Shown here piece after piece: positions 7,892-17,452 of a stretch of 64,000 nt of DNA. The stretch is taken from assembly GCA_024742305.1 (NCBI GenBank), contig JANSYQ010000002.1, positions 62,001-126,000 of the forward strand, given 5' to 3'. The notes under the pieces were generated by a model. That model had not been told where the DNA came from. It was given only the letters and a program-made list of their open reading frames with translations, and ran no database searches. This stretch comes from a bacterium (GTDB lineage Bacteria; Bacteroidota; Bacteroidia; Flavobacteriales_D; Crocinitomicaceae). A program made the translations under genes and the position numbers. Each line of letters starts with the position of its first letter. Position 1 is the stretch's first letter.

Positions 7892-10800
7892 ATGAAGTCT
7901 TTGAAAGGAACTTTGTGTGCTTTCATGGCTTTCTGGGCTCTCTCCTCCTATGCCCAAGATTGGCGTGAAATGATTCAGAACGAACACCCGAACTTTGCAG
8001 AAATTCAAGCTAGTTTCTACGCGGAATTTGGCGATAGCATTGGTCCGAAAGGATCGGGCTGGAAGCAATTCAAACGCTGGGAATACTACTGGGAAAGTCG
8101 TTTGGATGAAAACGGAAATATTCCCGATCCCGCAGAGCGCTATCAGATTTTTCAAGCGTATGAAGAGCTGCAAAATGCCCAAGGGAAATATGCCGCCGGA
8201 ACAGGAAACTGGTCTGAGCTAGGTCCGGTTTCACTACCCAATAACGGAACGGGACAGCCCAACGGAATGGGACGAATCAACTGCATTGCCTTTCACCCAA
8301 CCGATGCCAACACCTTGTATGCTGGAGCTGCTTCCGGCGGATTTTGGATTTCTACCGATAACGGTGCTACGTGGTCCAAATCAATTACCGGACTGACGCG
8401 TTTGGGCGTTTCTAGCATTGTTGTTCACCCTACATCTCCAAACATTATCTACATTGGAACGGGTGATCGTGATGGTGGAGATGCGCCCGGATACGGCGTT
8501 TGGAGAAGTACAGACGGTGGTGCAACATGGGCAGCTTACAATACAGGCATGGGCAACAGAACCGTGTACGAGATTTTGATGGACCCAACCAATTCCAACC
8601 GATTGATTGCCTCTACAAATGGAAGTCGTATTTATCGATCATTGGACGGTGGCGCGACTTGGAATTTTTCTAGCGGTTTGACCAATGCAAAAGACATCGC
8701 CTTCAAACCTGGCGATCCCAATACCATTTACGCAGCCGGAACGCAATTCTCCTATTCTACCGACGGAGGTCTTTCCTTCACCTTGAACGGAGGAATACCG
8801 AGCGTTTCTCGATACGCCATTGGGGTAACCGCTGCCAATGCCAACTACGTATACTTGATTGGAGGAAATGGAAGCGGATTGACGGGGATTCATCGCTCTA
8901 CCAACAGCGGCGTTTCTTTCACTACGCAAGCAACTACGCCAAATCTTTTGGGGTACGCAACCACAGGAGGTACCGGAAGTCAGGCCTGGTACGATTTGGT
9001 GATGGCCGCAGACCCCAGTGACGCAAACACCGTCTATATCGGAGGAATCAACAACTGGAAGTCTACCGATGGAGGTGTCAATTGGACGATTATTTCGCAC
9101 TGGGTTGGCTCTGGAGGAATTCCTGCTGTGCATGCCGATCAACACGTTTTAGAGTTTTCTCCTCACAACGGTGCTTTATATAACGGTCACGATGGTGGAA
9201 TTCACATCACGGCTGATGGTGGAACCACGTGGACAGAAATTTCCAGCGGTTTGGGCATTGCGCAGGTGTATAAACTCGGTGTATCTCAATCTGCCGAAGG
9301 AACTGTAATTAACGGATATCAAGATAACGGAACAGGAATTTACTATAACGGAACGTGGTCCACAGAAATTGGTGGAGATGGAATGGAGTGCATCATCGAC
9401 CCGACAGACGCGAACTATATGTACGGTGCTTTGTACTACGGAGATATTCGTAGATCTACCAACAACGGCACTAACTTTAGCGGAATTACCGGTTCTATCA
9501 CCGAAACCGGAGCTTGGGTGACTCCCTACATCCTCGATCCAAATAATGCCAATAATATGTTCGCCGGATATAGAAATGTATGGCGATCTACGGATGTAAA
9601 GGCGGGAACACCGACATGGACCCAAATCTCTACTTTCACTGGAACAAGTACCATCAGAACGTTGGCGATGGCTCCATCCAATAGTAATGTTTTGTATGTC
9701 GGTCGTAGTAATTCTTCCGAACGATTCCTGAAAACAACGAATGCGAGCGCTGGAACACCAACTTGGACCAACTTGACAGGAAATTTACCTGTAAATAGCA
9801 ATGTGAAAGCTATTGCTATTGACTACACGGATGAAAATCACTTATTTATTGCCATCGGAAACGACATTTACGAGAGTACTGATGGAGGATTGAACTGGAC
9901 AAATTACTCCGGTACACTTCCCAACATCTCTTTGAATACCATTGTTATTGACGAAAACAGCAGTTTAGATGCGATGTATGTTGGGCATGATGTAGGCGTG
10001 TATTATCGTGACAATACGATGGCAGATTGGACATTGTACTCGTCGGGGTTACCGAATGTTGAAATCACCGAATTGGAGATTTATCAGAATCCAACTGAAT
10101 GTAAGAGCAAGTTGTACGCATCTTCTTACGGTCAAGGTTTGTGGGTAAGTGATTTAAAAGACCCAGGAAATACGGCACCGGCAGCTTGTTTCGAAGCATC
10201 AACAGAAGAAGTATGTGGAACAACAACGGTTCAATTCACCGATTTGTCTGATTTCACCCCTACAGGATGGACGTGGAGCATTTCACCTACTTCGTTCAAC
10301 TTTGTTGGTGGTACGAATGCAAATTCTCAGAATCCGCAGGTTTCATTTACAGGAACTGGTTTTTACACAGTGCAGCTTACCGCTACCAATGCCCACGGGT
10401 CCGACGTAGAATCAAAAGTATCCTACATCAATGTTTTACCATCTACCGTGGCGCCTTCCTTTAATGAAGATTTTGAATCAGTAACAAATTGTGCCACAAC
10501 AAGCAACTGTGGTGCTACCATTTGTGGAATGTCTCCTAGCCTTTGGAAGAACCTCACAAATGGCACCGATGACAATATTGATTGGCGACCTGATGAAGGA
10601 GGTACACCATCGGCAAACACAGGACCAACGGTAGATTTTAGTCCGGGAACAGCAACGGGCAATTACGCATACACCGAAGCTTCTTCTTGTTCTGGTAATA
10701 CAGCAATCCTTGAAGCTACGTGTATTTTATTGGATGTAGATTACACTTTTGACATGGGCTATCACATGTTCGGTGGAAACATGGGAACGTTGAGCGTTGA

Positions 10801-11536
10801 ACTATTCGACGGAATCAATTGGACTACCTTAACGACAATTTCCGGTGACCAAGGAAATGCGTGGCAAACCATGAGTTTAGATTTGTCAGCATGGACCGGA
10901 ACATCGGTAAGTATGCGCATTCGTGGCGTTACCGGAGGAGGGTTTGAATCCGATATTGCTATTGATGCCATTGAATTTAATCCTACCTCAGGATTGCCTG
11001 TGGAGTTGGTAGAGTTCAACGCTGAGAATATTGATGACCGTCAGGTCGCTTTGGATTGGACAACATCCACAGAGCAAAATGCCGATCATTACATTGTACA
11101 ACGCGCTAAAGATTTAAGCGTTTGGGAAGATGTTGCAGAGGTTGACGCTGTTGGAAATACAACGGAAACTACGAAATACGAAACTGTGGATAAGGAGCCT
11201 TATGTAGGACTTTCTTATTATCGTTTGAAAGCCGTAGATACGGACGGATCCTATGAATATTCAACAGTTCGATCTGTAAATATGGGTATGGCGGCCATCG
11301 CAAGAGTGTTCCCAAATCCAGTTCACGATGGAACATTGATCGTATCGATGGACGAAATTGAAAAGGCCAATATCCGCATTTTAAGCGCGATAGGTCAACC
11401 AATCATTGTCAACTCAAACGACCTAAGTTCGAACGAAAAAGCTTTTGAAGTAGGACACTTTTCAGGGGGTGTTTACTTTGTAGAAATTGAGCAAGACGGA
11501 AGAGATACGCAACGTATCCGATTCGTGGTTCAATAA
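7892..11536 (+). CDS. Large secreted beta-propeller (sortilin/BNR-type) protein with PKD domain and T9SS sorting domain
   Basis: A 1214-residue protein. An N-terminal signal peptide ends near A-Q (about residue 22). Residues ~100-740 form a sortilin/BNR-like propeller with many Asp-box motifs of the S-T-D-G-G-A-T-W type. A PKD domain follows at ~765-850 (V-Q-F-T-D-L-S...Y-T-V-Q-L-T-A-T-N), then a MAM/jelly-roll-like region at ~855-1035. The last ~80 residues form a type A T9SS C-terminal domain (V-F-P-N-P-V-H-D-G through G-V-Y-F-V-E-I-E). It is expected to cross the outer membrane by T9SS and be cell-surface anchored or released. The propeller suggests glycan or protein binding, or a glycosidase-like role; the substrate cannot be told. 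It is monocistronic, with a terminator downstream. Confidence 0.88.
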   Translation: MKSLKGTLCAFMAFWALSSYAQDWREMIQNEHPNFAEIQASFYAEFGDSIGPKGSGWKQFKRWEYYWESRLDENGNIPDPAERYQIFQAYEELQNAQGKYAAGTGNWSELGPVSLPNNGTGQPNGMGRINCIAFHPTDANTLYAGAASGGFWISTDNGATWSKSITGLTRLGVSSIVVHPTSPNIIYIGTGDRDGGDAPGYGVWRSTDGGATWAAYNTGMGNRTVYEILMDPTNSNRLIASTNGSRIYRSLDGGATWNFSSGLTNAKDIAFKPGDPNTIYAAGTQFSYSTDGGLSFTLNGGIPSVSRYAIGVTAANANYVYLIGGNGSGLTGIHRSTNSGVSFTTQATTPNLLGYATTGGTGSQAWYDLVMAADPSDANTVYIGGINNWKSTDGGVNWTIISHWVGSGGIPAVHADQHVLEFSPHNGALYNGHDGGIHITADGGTTWTEISSGLGIAQVYKLGVSQSAEGTVINGYQDNGTGIYYNGTWSTEIGGDGMECIIDPTDANYMYGALYYGDIRRSTNNGTNFSGITGSITETGAWVTPYILDPNNANNMFAGYRNVWRSTDVKAGTPTWTQISTFTGTSTIRTLAMAPSNSNVLYVGRSNSSERFLKTTNASAGTPTWTNLTGNLPVNSNVKAIAIDYTDENHLFIAIGNDIYESTDGGLNWTNYSGTLPNISLNTIVIDENSSLDAMYVGHDVGVYYRDNTMADWTLYSSGLPNVEITELEIYQNPTECKSKLYASSYGQGLWVSDLKDPGNTAPAACFEASTEEVCGTTTVQFTDLSDFTPTGWTWSISPTSFNFVGGTNANSQNPQVSFTGTGFYTVQLTATNAHGSDVESKVSYINVLPSTVAPSFNEDFESVTNCATTSNCGATICGMSPSLWKNLTNGTDDNIDWRPDEGGTPSANTGPTVDFSPGTATGNYAYTEASSCSGNTAILEATCILLDVDYTFDMGYHMFGGNMGTLSVELFDGINWTTLTTISGDQGNAWQTMSLDLSAWTGTSVSMRIRGVTGGGFESDIAIDAIEFNPTSGLPVELVEFNAENIDDRQVALDWTTSTEQNADHYIVQRAKDLSVWEDVAEVDAVGNTTETTKYETVDKEPYVGLSYYRLKAVDTDGSYEYSTVRSVNMGMAAIARVFPNPVHDGTLIVSMDEIEKANIRILSAIGQPIIVNSNDLSSNEKAFEVGHFSGGVYFVEIEQDGRDTQRIRFVVQ

Positions 11537-11564
11537 CCTACGCTGCTGAATTAAATGTAAGTTG

Positions 11565-11613
11565 AGCCTGCCGCTGGCGCTGAGAATTTCGAAGCATCGT
11601 GGCAGGTTTTTTA
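11565..11613 (+). terminator. Intrinsic terminator after the propeller gene
   Basis: CCTGCC (11567-11572) pairs with GGCAGG (11601-11606) across a 28-nt internal region, followed by a T-rich tract. It is ~30 bp after the stop. Confidence 0.6.
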
Positions 11614-11708
11614 CTTTTAGTTGATCTTCTGTCCTTTTGGCTTGGAACGGGCTCATTTTTTCAGGCTGTGAGCGGATTAAATTCTTACTTTTAAGAAAAT
11701 ACCATTAT

Positions 11709-12641
11709 ATGAATCCGAAAGAATTAATTCCATTAGCCATAGGAGGGCTGTTTTTACTTATTCTTCTGTACAAGGCTGTGGTAATTACCAAGCAAAAAGA
11801 AGCCAATTTGATCGAGCGATTGGGAAAATTTCAATCCATTCGAAGAGCTGGTTTCTCGTTGATTATTCCCTTTATCGACAAGGTGGCGTATAAGCAAGAT
11901 TTGCGTATTAACGAGCTAACAGTTGATATTGAAACGATAACCAAGGACAAAGTTTCCGTGCATATATCTGTTGCTGTTCAGTATTACATCAAAGACACGT
12001 CGGAGAGCATTATGAACTCGGCGTATGAGTTGTCGAATTTCCGTCAGCAGATTCGATCGTATGTATTTGATGAGATTCGTGCGGAAGTTCCGAAAAAGGA
12101 GTTGGATCAAGTATTCGAGAATAAGGAAGATATTGAGATGGCGGTGAAAACTGGACTTTCCGGAGCTATTGAGAAATATGGTTTCATCATTCAGAATGCA
12201 TTGGTGGTAGATATTGATCCCGATCCGAATGTGAAAGATGCCATGAACCGAATCAATGCTGCTACACGAGATAAGATTGCAGCTGCTGAGGAAGGTGAAG
12301 CGGCTAAAATCCGTAAAGTAAAAGCAGCGGAAGCAGAGGCAGAATCCAAACGACTGCAAGGACAAGGTATCGCAGACCAGCGTAACGCGATTATTCGAGG
12401 ATTTGAAGAGTCTATTAGTGCTTTTGGAAAGAATACGGATATCGATCAACGAGAGATTATGAACTTCGTGATTTTGACGCAGTACTACGATACCATGCGC
12501 GAAATGGCAAAAGACAATCCGAATGTGATTTTCATGCCACACTCACCAGACGGACAAGGATTTACCAGTCAAATGATGGCTGCTGAAATGGCCGCAGAGC
12601 AATTGAAGAAAGTGAAGGGAAGTCAAGGAGGGGAATCGTAA
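11709..12641 (+). CDS. SPFH/Band 7 membrane protein (stomatin/prohibitin-like)
   Basis: A ~310-residue SPFH-domain protein. One N-terminal membrane helix (L-I-P-L-A-I-G-G-L-F-L-L-I-L-L-Y) is followed by the Band 7 domain (R-A-G-F-S-L-I-I-P-F-I-D-K). Then comes an Ala/Glu-rich coiled coil (A-A-A-E-E-G-E-A-A-K-I-R-K-V-K-A-A-E-A-E-A), typical of the family's oligomeric rings in membrane microdomains. I chose the ATG at 11709 because the 24 residues before it are unconserved and overlap the terminator side. No NfeD-like partner is adjacent, unlike many bacterial SPFH operons. The exact function is unknown; membrane organisation or protease control is usual for the family. Confidence 0.9.
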   Translation: MNPKELIPLAIGGLFLLILLYKAVVITKQKEANLIERLGKFQSIRRAGFSLIIPFIDKVAYKQDLRINELTVDIETITKDKVSVHISVAVQYYIKDTSESIMNSAYELSNFRQQIRSYVFDEIRAEVPKKELDQVFENKEDIEMAVKTGLSGAIEKYGFIIQNALVVDIDPDPNVKDAMNRINAATRDKIAAAEEGEAAKIRKVKAAEAEAESKRLQGQGIADQRNAIIRGFEESISAFGKNTDIDQREIMNFVILTQYYDTMREMAKDNPNVIFMPHSPDGQGFTSQMMAAEMAAEQLKKVKGSQGGES

Positions 12642-13124
12642 GTTTTTTTCTTTAACGAAAAATTTATTGGTTTTGTTATGGAATTCGTTCAAGAGTCCTC
12701 CCCCTCGACCCACCCTGCTAAGGGGTAATTGCCTAGATATTGGCAAGATGCCCACAATTGAGAGTGTACCACAGCGCCTTTGCCGTAGCTTTGGCGAAGG
12801 AACAAAGGCACGAAGCGCACGGAGTATAGCTCAAAACCTAGGACTAGTAAAGAACACGGAGGATTATGACTCCGTCATAATATAATACCCCTTCTGAACC
12901 AGCTTTTTCTTACTTTTCGTTGTGTTCCTTGTGCCTCACTGTCTGCCGACAGGCACGGCTTAGTGAAAAAATGTAGCCTTGCCGTTATCTAGGAAGTTGC
13001 ATCCTAAGGGGGAAATAAATGTATTCGCACAAGAAACACTTTTGCAAAGGGAATAAATGCGGATTTCGAGCCATTCTCAAGAAAGACGCCTCCAAATGGT
13101 TAGGATAACAACGTTCAAGCGTCC
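12642..13124. other. Noncoding gap with dispersed-repeat fragments
   Basis: No gene recognised. It contains several repeat-like pieces: a CCCC...GGGG block at ~12700-12726, a perfect TTATGAC-TCC-GTCATAA hairpin near 12864-12882, and a CTGTC-TGCC-GACAG hairpin within GTGC...GCAC near 12930-12957. The text around 12780-12830 (cctttgccgtagctttggcg...) is also repeat-like. Such mosaics are common between Bacteroidota genes. I found no tRNA-like clover leaf. Confidence 0.45.
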
Positions 13125-14051
13125 TCACTTCCCAAACTTCGTCCAAGGAACAAAACGCGGAACGGTGCGCTGATACTCCTTGTACTCGGGATATTTCTCT
13201 GCGGAAATACCTTCTGAAAAGTCGGAACTAGTTTTGAAGAGAATAACCAGCAAAAGAACTCCTGTAATCGACCAATGCAACCAAGCACCAGTGGCAGAAA
13301 TGCTGAAAAGGTAGAAGATAATCCAAACCAGTTGTTCCATGGCGTAATTTGGGTGTCGCATCATGCCCCACAATCCAGTACGAACAAATCCATGGGCGTA
13401 TTCTCCCATATCTTCACCCGCGTTTTTACGTCTGTACTTCTCTGTTTGGAAATCATATTGCTGCTGATCAGCGATGAACTCGAGTACCACCGCACCAAAC
13501 ATGGCAATTGCTAAAATCCAATCGAACCACAAAATTTCGTGAGCACCTTCTGTTCCTGCTACTGCGATAATTGGCACTGTGAACAAGAAAATGAGTACAT
13601 GCTGATATCCGGAAATGAAGAACAAATTGAACAGAGCCCATACAAAACGGTTGTTGAATCCCGGTTTTTGCCGAAGAACATCCCAGCGATAATCTTCTTC
13701 GCCATCCCAAAATTTCCAGGAGTAGCCACCTCTTCGACCGAAATTATACGTCAAACGAGCACCCCAAATAGTGACTAGCACAGACATCAGTACCATTTTA
13801 TCCGGCATGCCATCCAACCACGTTGCATACCACGCGTATCCAATGGGCACAATGCTCCAAAGTTTGTCCGTTTGAGAGGTATTACCGGAGATTTCACCTA
13901 CAATAAAACAATAAGCAATTACACCTCCAACGATGTAAATCATATCGTGCATGATGATTTCTTGAGTGCTGTTTAGCGGCTCGCCATAAAAGAAACTGAC
14001 CAATGGTACAACGACCACCGTGACAATTAGAAGAAGTACTGTTCCAAGCAT
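13125..14051 (-). CDS. DUF1295 membrane protein (steroid 5-alpha-reductase/isoprenylcysteine methyltransferase-like)
   Basis: A 308-residue protein with about seven or eight hydrophobic helices. The C-terminal half carries the family signature: R-T-G-L-W-G-M-M-R-H-P-N-Y (NADPH-contact region in the reductase superfamily) and the late E-Y-Q-R-T-V-P-R-F-V-P-W. DUF1295 proteins are inner-membrane enzymes related to 3-oxo-5-alpha-steroid 4-dehydrogenases, and the substrate is generally unknown in bacteria. The gene stands alone; the upstream gene on the strand has its own terminator. Confidence 0.85.
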   Translation of the reverse strand: MLGTVLLLIVTVVVVPLVSFFYGEPLNSTQEIIMHDMIYIVGGVIAYCFIVGEISGNTSQTDKLWSIVPIGYAWYATWLDGMPDKMVLMSVLVTIWGARLTYNFGRRGGYSWKFWDGEEDYRWDVLRQKPGFNNRFVWALFNLFFISGYQHVLIFLFTVPIIAVAGTEGAHEILWFDWILAIAMFGAVVLEFIADQQQYDFQTEKYRRKNAGEDMGEYAHGFVRTGLWGMMRHPNYAMEQLVWIIFYLFSISATGAWLHWSITGVLLLVILFKTSSDFSEGISAEKYPEYKEYQRTVPRFVPWTKFGK

Positions 14052-14120
14052 GGAATAAATGTAGTTACGGGAAGGTTAGGATGCAAGAAAAAAATGTAGG
14101 GGGCGGTTGAGAGAAATAAA

Positions 14121-14175
14121 AAAACCGGTCTAAGTTCATCTCGACTCCGCTCGACGAACTTAGACCGGCTAAATT
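14121..14175. terminator. Strong bidirectional hairpin after the M1 peptidase gene
   Basis: CCGGTCTAAGTTC (14125-14137) pairs perfectly with GAACTTAGACCGG (14156-14168), a 13-bp stem flanked by an A-tract on the left. It would end minus-strand transcription from the M1 peptidase gene. The loop contains the dispersed motif ctcgactccgctcgac, which is itself nearly palindromic. Confidence 0.75.
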
Positions 14176-14198
14176 GAATCTATACTTGTGTTACTCTC

Positions 14199-16820
14199 TT
14201 ACAGCAGCCCTTGGTACTTCTTTTGTACGGCTTCAAATGCTGTGATCTTCTTACGAGTTTTATCCGCATAAGCGGCATCATTGTTCTCTTCGTATGCCTT
14301 CAATTCCTCTTTCAACTCAACGATAGTTTTCGTGAAGTACTCGTTCAAGTAGTTGATGTTTTGTGGAAGGAACATCTGCATATAGTAGCCTCCGCCTTCT
14401 TTTTCACCTTCGTAAATTTTCAAGGCTTTTTCCGCTACTTCAGGACCATGATTGGTAATGTACAAAGTGGTTGCGTTAATGGCTCCTAATCGATCCCAAC
14501 CTTGCAAAGTGGTTCCTGAAAGTGCCTCCACGAAGTAGTCTACTTTTTCTTCTCCACCATGTGCAGCATACAACTGAAGAATTCCAAAAATCATTTTTGA
14601 AGACTTCTCCGACTCCATTTTCTTCGCTTCCGCCATGGCCAACTCAGGATCGATAGAAGCCAAACCGGCTAGCGCTTCTGAAACAACATCATAAGATCGG
14701 TCGTTCATTACAGCATTCGCGTAGATATTCTTGCGTGTTTCCTCGCTTTCTTCGATGGTCTCCAAAACAGTAATCGCACGAGCGCGAACACGTGACTTCG
14801 GATCGTTCTCTACCATACTCTTAACAATATCAATGGCTGCCGTTGCACTTTCTCCTGTCAACGAATTCACCTTGTCCAAAGCCAACTCACGAATGTGCCA
14901 AAACTTATCTTTCAAGGCATCTAGGACCATTTTTTGTGCATCCGGTGACCCATCAAACCCAAGTTTTAATCCGGCTTTGCGTGCATGGTAACGCTCTCCG
15001 TTGTAGTATTGGAAACGGTACATCGCAGCGGGCTTGTCCATTACGCTCTTCTCTCCCAACAACATTTGCTGGTGGTCGATAATGTATCCTTTCAAGGTTC
15101 CTTTGAATGGAATTTTGAATTCTTCCTCCAACTCGTCCATTTCCACCTCATGGATGTGCTTTCCACTGTCGTCGAATACAGCAATTTCCATTGGCAAACG
15201 GTAGATAGGACACAGATCCAAATCTTGTTTTTGGTACGCCTGAATCACCAATTCTTGATTTTGTTGGTCCGCAAACGGAATGAACATCAAATTCGGATGT
15301 CCTGACCCTAGGAACCACTGATCGAAGAACCAGTTCAAATCCTCACCGGAAATTTCCTCAAAAGACTGACGTAAATGGTGGAACTCTGCCGCCTGAAATT
15401 TGCGCGACTCCAGGTAATGATTCAATCCTGCGAAGAAGGCATCATCTCCCAAATAGTTGCGCAACATGTGCAGGATGCGACCTCCTTTGTTGTACGAGTG
15501 ACCGTCGAACATCTGCTCTTTGTCTTCATAATCGAACCAAATTAAGTCGTGGTACCCTTGAATTCCGGCAGATTGGTAATAACCGTTTGCTTCTTGCTCA
15601 GCGTAGTAATCAGCTTCGTCAATTCCGTAACGATGCTCATCCCATAAGTACTGTGAGTAGTTGGCAAAAGATTCGTTCAATGGTAGGTTCGACCATGATT
15701 CACACGTAACCAAGTCACCGAACCAGTGGTGGAACAACTCGTGTGCAATAGTTGATTGATCGTTTCCGTCCAACAGCTCGCGATCGTTTCTATATACAAA
15801 GTCTCCAAAGATCACCGCTCCGGTATTTTCCATGGCTCCTGAAACGTAGTCGCGCGTTACAATTTGGTGGTATTTGTCCCAAGGATACTCAACACCAAGT
15901 AATTCTGAGAAGAAACGAATCATTTCTGGTGTTTCTCCAAAGATATCCTTCGCATACGGTTCCCATTCCGGTTCAACGTAGTAGTTCACGGCCATTTTCG
16001 ATCCATCGGGACGCGTATAGCTGTCCTCCACTACTTTAAATTCTCCAATTCCCATCATGAAGAGGTAAGGAGCGTGTGGCAAATCTTGCTTCCAGTGATC
16101 GATGCGCATTCCATTTGCCACTTTCTTGCTGGACACCAACTTACCATTGGACAATGTCGTGTACTTATCGTCTACTTTGATGAAAATCTCTTGCGTTGTT
16201 TTCGCGTTCGGTTGGTCTACCGTTGGGAACCAAACAGAACTAGCTTCCGTTTCACCCTGCGTCCAAATTTGAGGCATTTTGTTCTCTTCCTCTCCCGTTG
16301 GATTAATGAAGTACAATCCTTTGTCCGAGGTGATTGCTGCACTACCTCCCTCTTCGCGTTCCTCTGGTTTTGCGAGGTAATCAATCACTACGGTGTACTT
16401 ATCGTCGCGCGTGTATGTTTTGTCCAATGAAATGTTCAGGATGTCATCTTCATAAGTAAACTTCAACTCCTTCCCGTTCATCTTAACACTGTGAATGTCC
16501 ATTCCTTTTGCATCCAATATCAAATTAGAAGAAGGATAAAAGTGTGGTTTTGCGGTAATAGTTGCTACTCCGTTCATCTGAGATTTCTCCCAAACAAAAT
16601 CTACTTCCAATTTGGTATGGATCAAGTCTGTAAGTAGCGTTTCTGTAGCTCGGTAAACTGGACGCTCAGGATCTTCCCAAGTATCATCGATAATTACATC
16701 TGGTTCTTCAGGTGTATCAGGAACAACAGCAACTTCCGGTTGTTCAGGTGCGTCTACCTCTTTTGGTGATTTACACGCAAACAATAGCGTGAGAATAAAT
16801 AACCACAATAATTTCTTCAT
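14199..16820 (-). CDS. M1 family aminopeptidase, lipoprotein
   Basis: A ~873-residue zinc metallopeptidase that removes N-terminal residues from peptides. The start at 16820 gives a lipoprotein signal (M-K-K-L-L-W-L-F-I-L-T-L-L-F-A-C) with the lipobox L-F-A-C. An 8-residue extension upstream is possible but spoils the signal. Catalytic motifs follow: the G-A-M-E-N exopeptidase loop, then H-E-L-F-H-H zinc/catalytic site, and the third zinc ligand Glu in N-E-S-F-A-N, at about residues 330, 360 and 383. The C-terminal ~250 residues look like HEAT-type helical repeats. It is likely anchored in the periplasm or outer membrane and used for peptide scavenging. Transcribed divergently from the biotin carrier gene across ~110 bp. 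Confidence 0.93.
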   Translation of the reverse strand: MKKLLWLFILTLLFACKSPKEVDAPEQPEVAVVPDTPEEPDVIIDDTWEDPERPVYRATETLLTDLIHTKLEVDFVWEKSQMNGVATITAKPHFYPSSNLILDAKGMDIHSVKMNGKELKFTYEDDILNISLDKTYTRDDKYTVVIDYLAKPEEREEGGSAAITSDKGLYFINPTGEEENKMPQIWTQGETEASSVWFPTVDQPNAKTTQEIFIKVDDKYTTLSNGKLVSSKKVANGMRIDHWKQDLPHAPYLFMMGIGEFKVVEDSYTRPDGSKMAVNYYVEPEWEPYAKDIFGETPEMIRFFSELLGVEYPWDKYHQIVTRDYVSGAMENTGAVIFGDFVYRNDRELLDGNDQSTIAHELFHHWFGDLVTCESWSNLPLNESFANYSQYLWDEHRYGIDEADYYAEQEANGYYQSAGIQGYHDLIWFDYEDKEQMFDGHSYNKGGRILHMLRNYLGDDAFFAGLNHYLESRKFQAAEFHHLRQSFEEISGEDLNWFFDQWFLGSGHPNLMFIPFADQQNQELVIQAYQKQDLDLCPIYRLPMEIAVFDDSGKHIHEVEMDELEEEFKIPFKGTLKGYIIDHQQMLLGEKSVMDKPAAMYRFQYYNGERYHARKAGLKLGFDGSPDAQKMVLDALKDKFWHIRELALDKVNSLTGESATAAIDIVKSMVENDPKSRVRARAITVLETIEESEETRKNIYANAVMNDRSYDVVSEALAGLASIDPELAMAEAKKMESEKSSKMIFGILQLYAAHGGEEKVDYFVEALSGTTLQGWDRLGAINATTLYITNHGPEVAEKALKIYEGEKEGGGYYMQMFLPQNINYLNEYFTKTIVELKEELKAYEENNDAAYADKTRKKITAFEAVQKKYQGLL

Positions 16821-16903
16821 CTTTTCGAATTTGGATTCACACAAATCTCTGCATTTAATTCTGATTCTCGGTCAAATTCTACAGCATCGGAGGTGTATTC
16901 TAT

Positions 16904-16911
16904 TATTTTTG
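16904..16911 (+). promoter_or_regulatory. -7 box upstream of the biotin carrier gene
   Basis: TATTTTTG matches TAnnTTTG 17 bp before the ATG. No TTG is found at the expected -33 position, so this is a weak call. Confidence 0.4.
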
Positions 16912-16928
16912 TACGAAATACTGGATAA

Positions 16929-17396
16929 ATGGCAAACCGAACTTGGACGATTGACAATAAGGAAGTAAGCTTTTCTGAAGGTGCTGTAGTTCGATGGGAC
17001 ACGGAAAAGTACTTTTCATTAGAATTTAACGGGAAGACGTTTTTCGGGGAGATCATGGAAGAGGCAACCGAGAGCAATCGTTTGAAGTTAAAGATCAACC
17101 ACCGAGTTTTTGAAGTCACCAAGAAGGGAGCTTTGGACGAGTTGATCAAAGCCATGGGACTTGACGCTCCAAAAGTGAAAAAGCTGAAAGAGTTGCAAGC
17201 GCCAATGCCCGGTCGAATTGTCAATGTCGCCGTTTCGGTTGGTGATGAGTTAAACGTAGGCGACGAAATCTTATCGTTGGAGGCCATGAAAATGGAGAAC
17301 GTGTTGAAAGCTGAGGGAATTGGAGTAGTGAAATCCATCAACATTGGGAAAGATGATGTGGTAGACAAAGGTGCCGTGCTCATCGAATTTGAATAA
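16929..17396 (+). CDS. Biotin carboxyl carrier protein (biotin/lipoyl attachment domain)
   Basis: A 155-residue protein whose last ~70 residues form a biotinyl domain: A-P-M-P-G-R-I followed by E-A-M-K-M-E-N, in which the Lys is the biotinylation site. The N-terminal half resembles the linker/beta segment of acyl-CoA carboxylase alpha subunits. In many Bacteroidota a stand-alone carrier of this kind works with separate biotin carboxylase and carboxyltransferase subunits (propionyl-CoA or methylmalonyl-CoA carboxylases). Those partners are not in this window. It could also be the carrier of an oxaloacetate or methylmalonyl-CoA decarboxylase. Confidence 0.9.
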   Translation: MANRTWTIDNKEVSFSEGAVVRWDTEKYFSLEFNGKTFFGEIMEEATESNRLKLKINHRVFEVTKKGALDELIKAMGLDAPKVKKLKELQAPMPGRIVNVAVSVGDELNVGDEILSLEAMKMENVLKAEGIGVVKSINIGKDDVVDKGAVLIEFE

Positions 17397-17452
17397 GTTC
17401 CATTTTCAACCTACTACAAATTCCTTAACTTCGGGTTCGCGTTACACGAGCC

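Noticed and set aside
12642-13124. tRNA or other structured RNA in the repeat-rich gap
   Set aside because: The hairpins are short and of dispersed-repeat type. No clover-leaf, CCA end or known riboswitch core could be traced.
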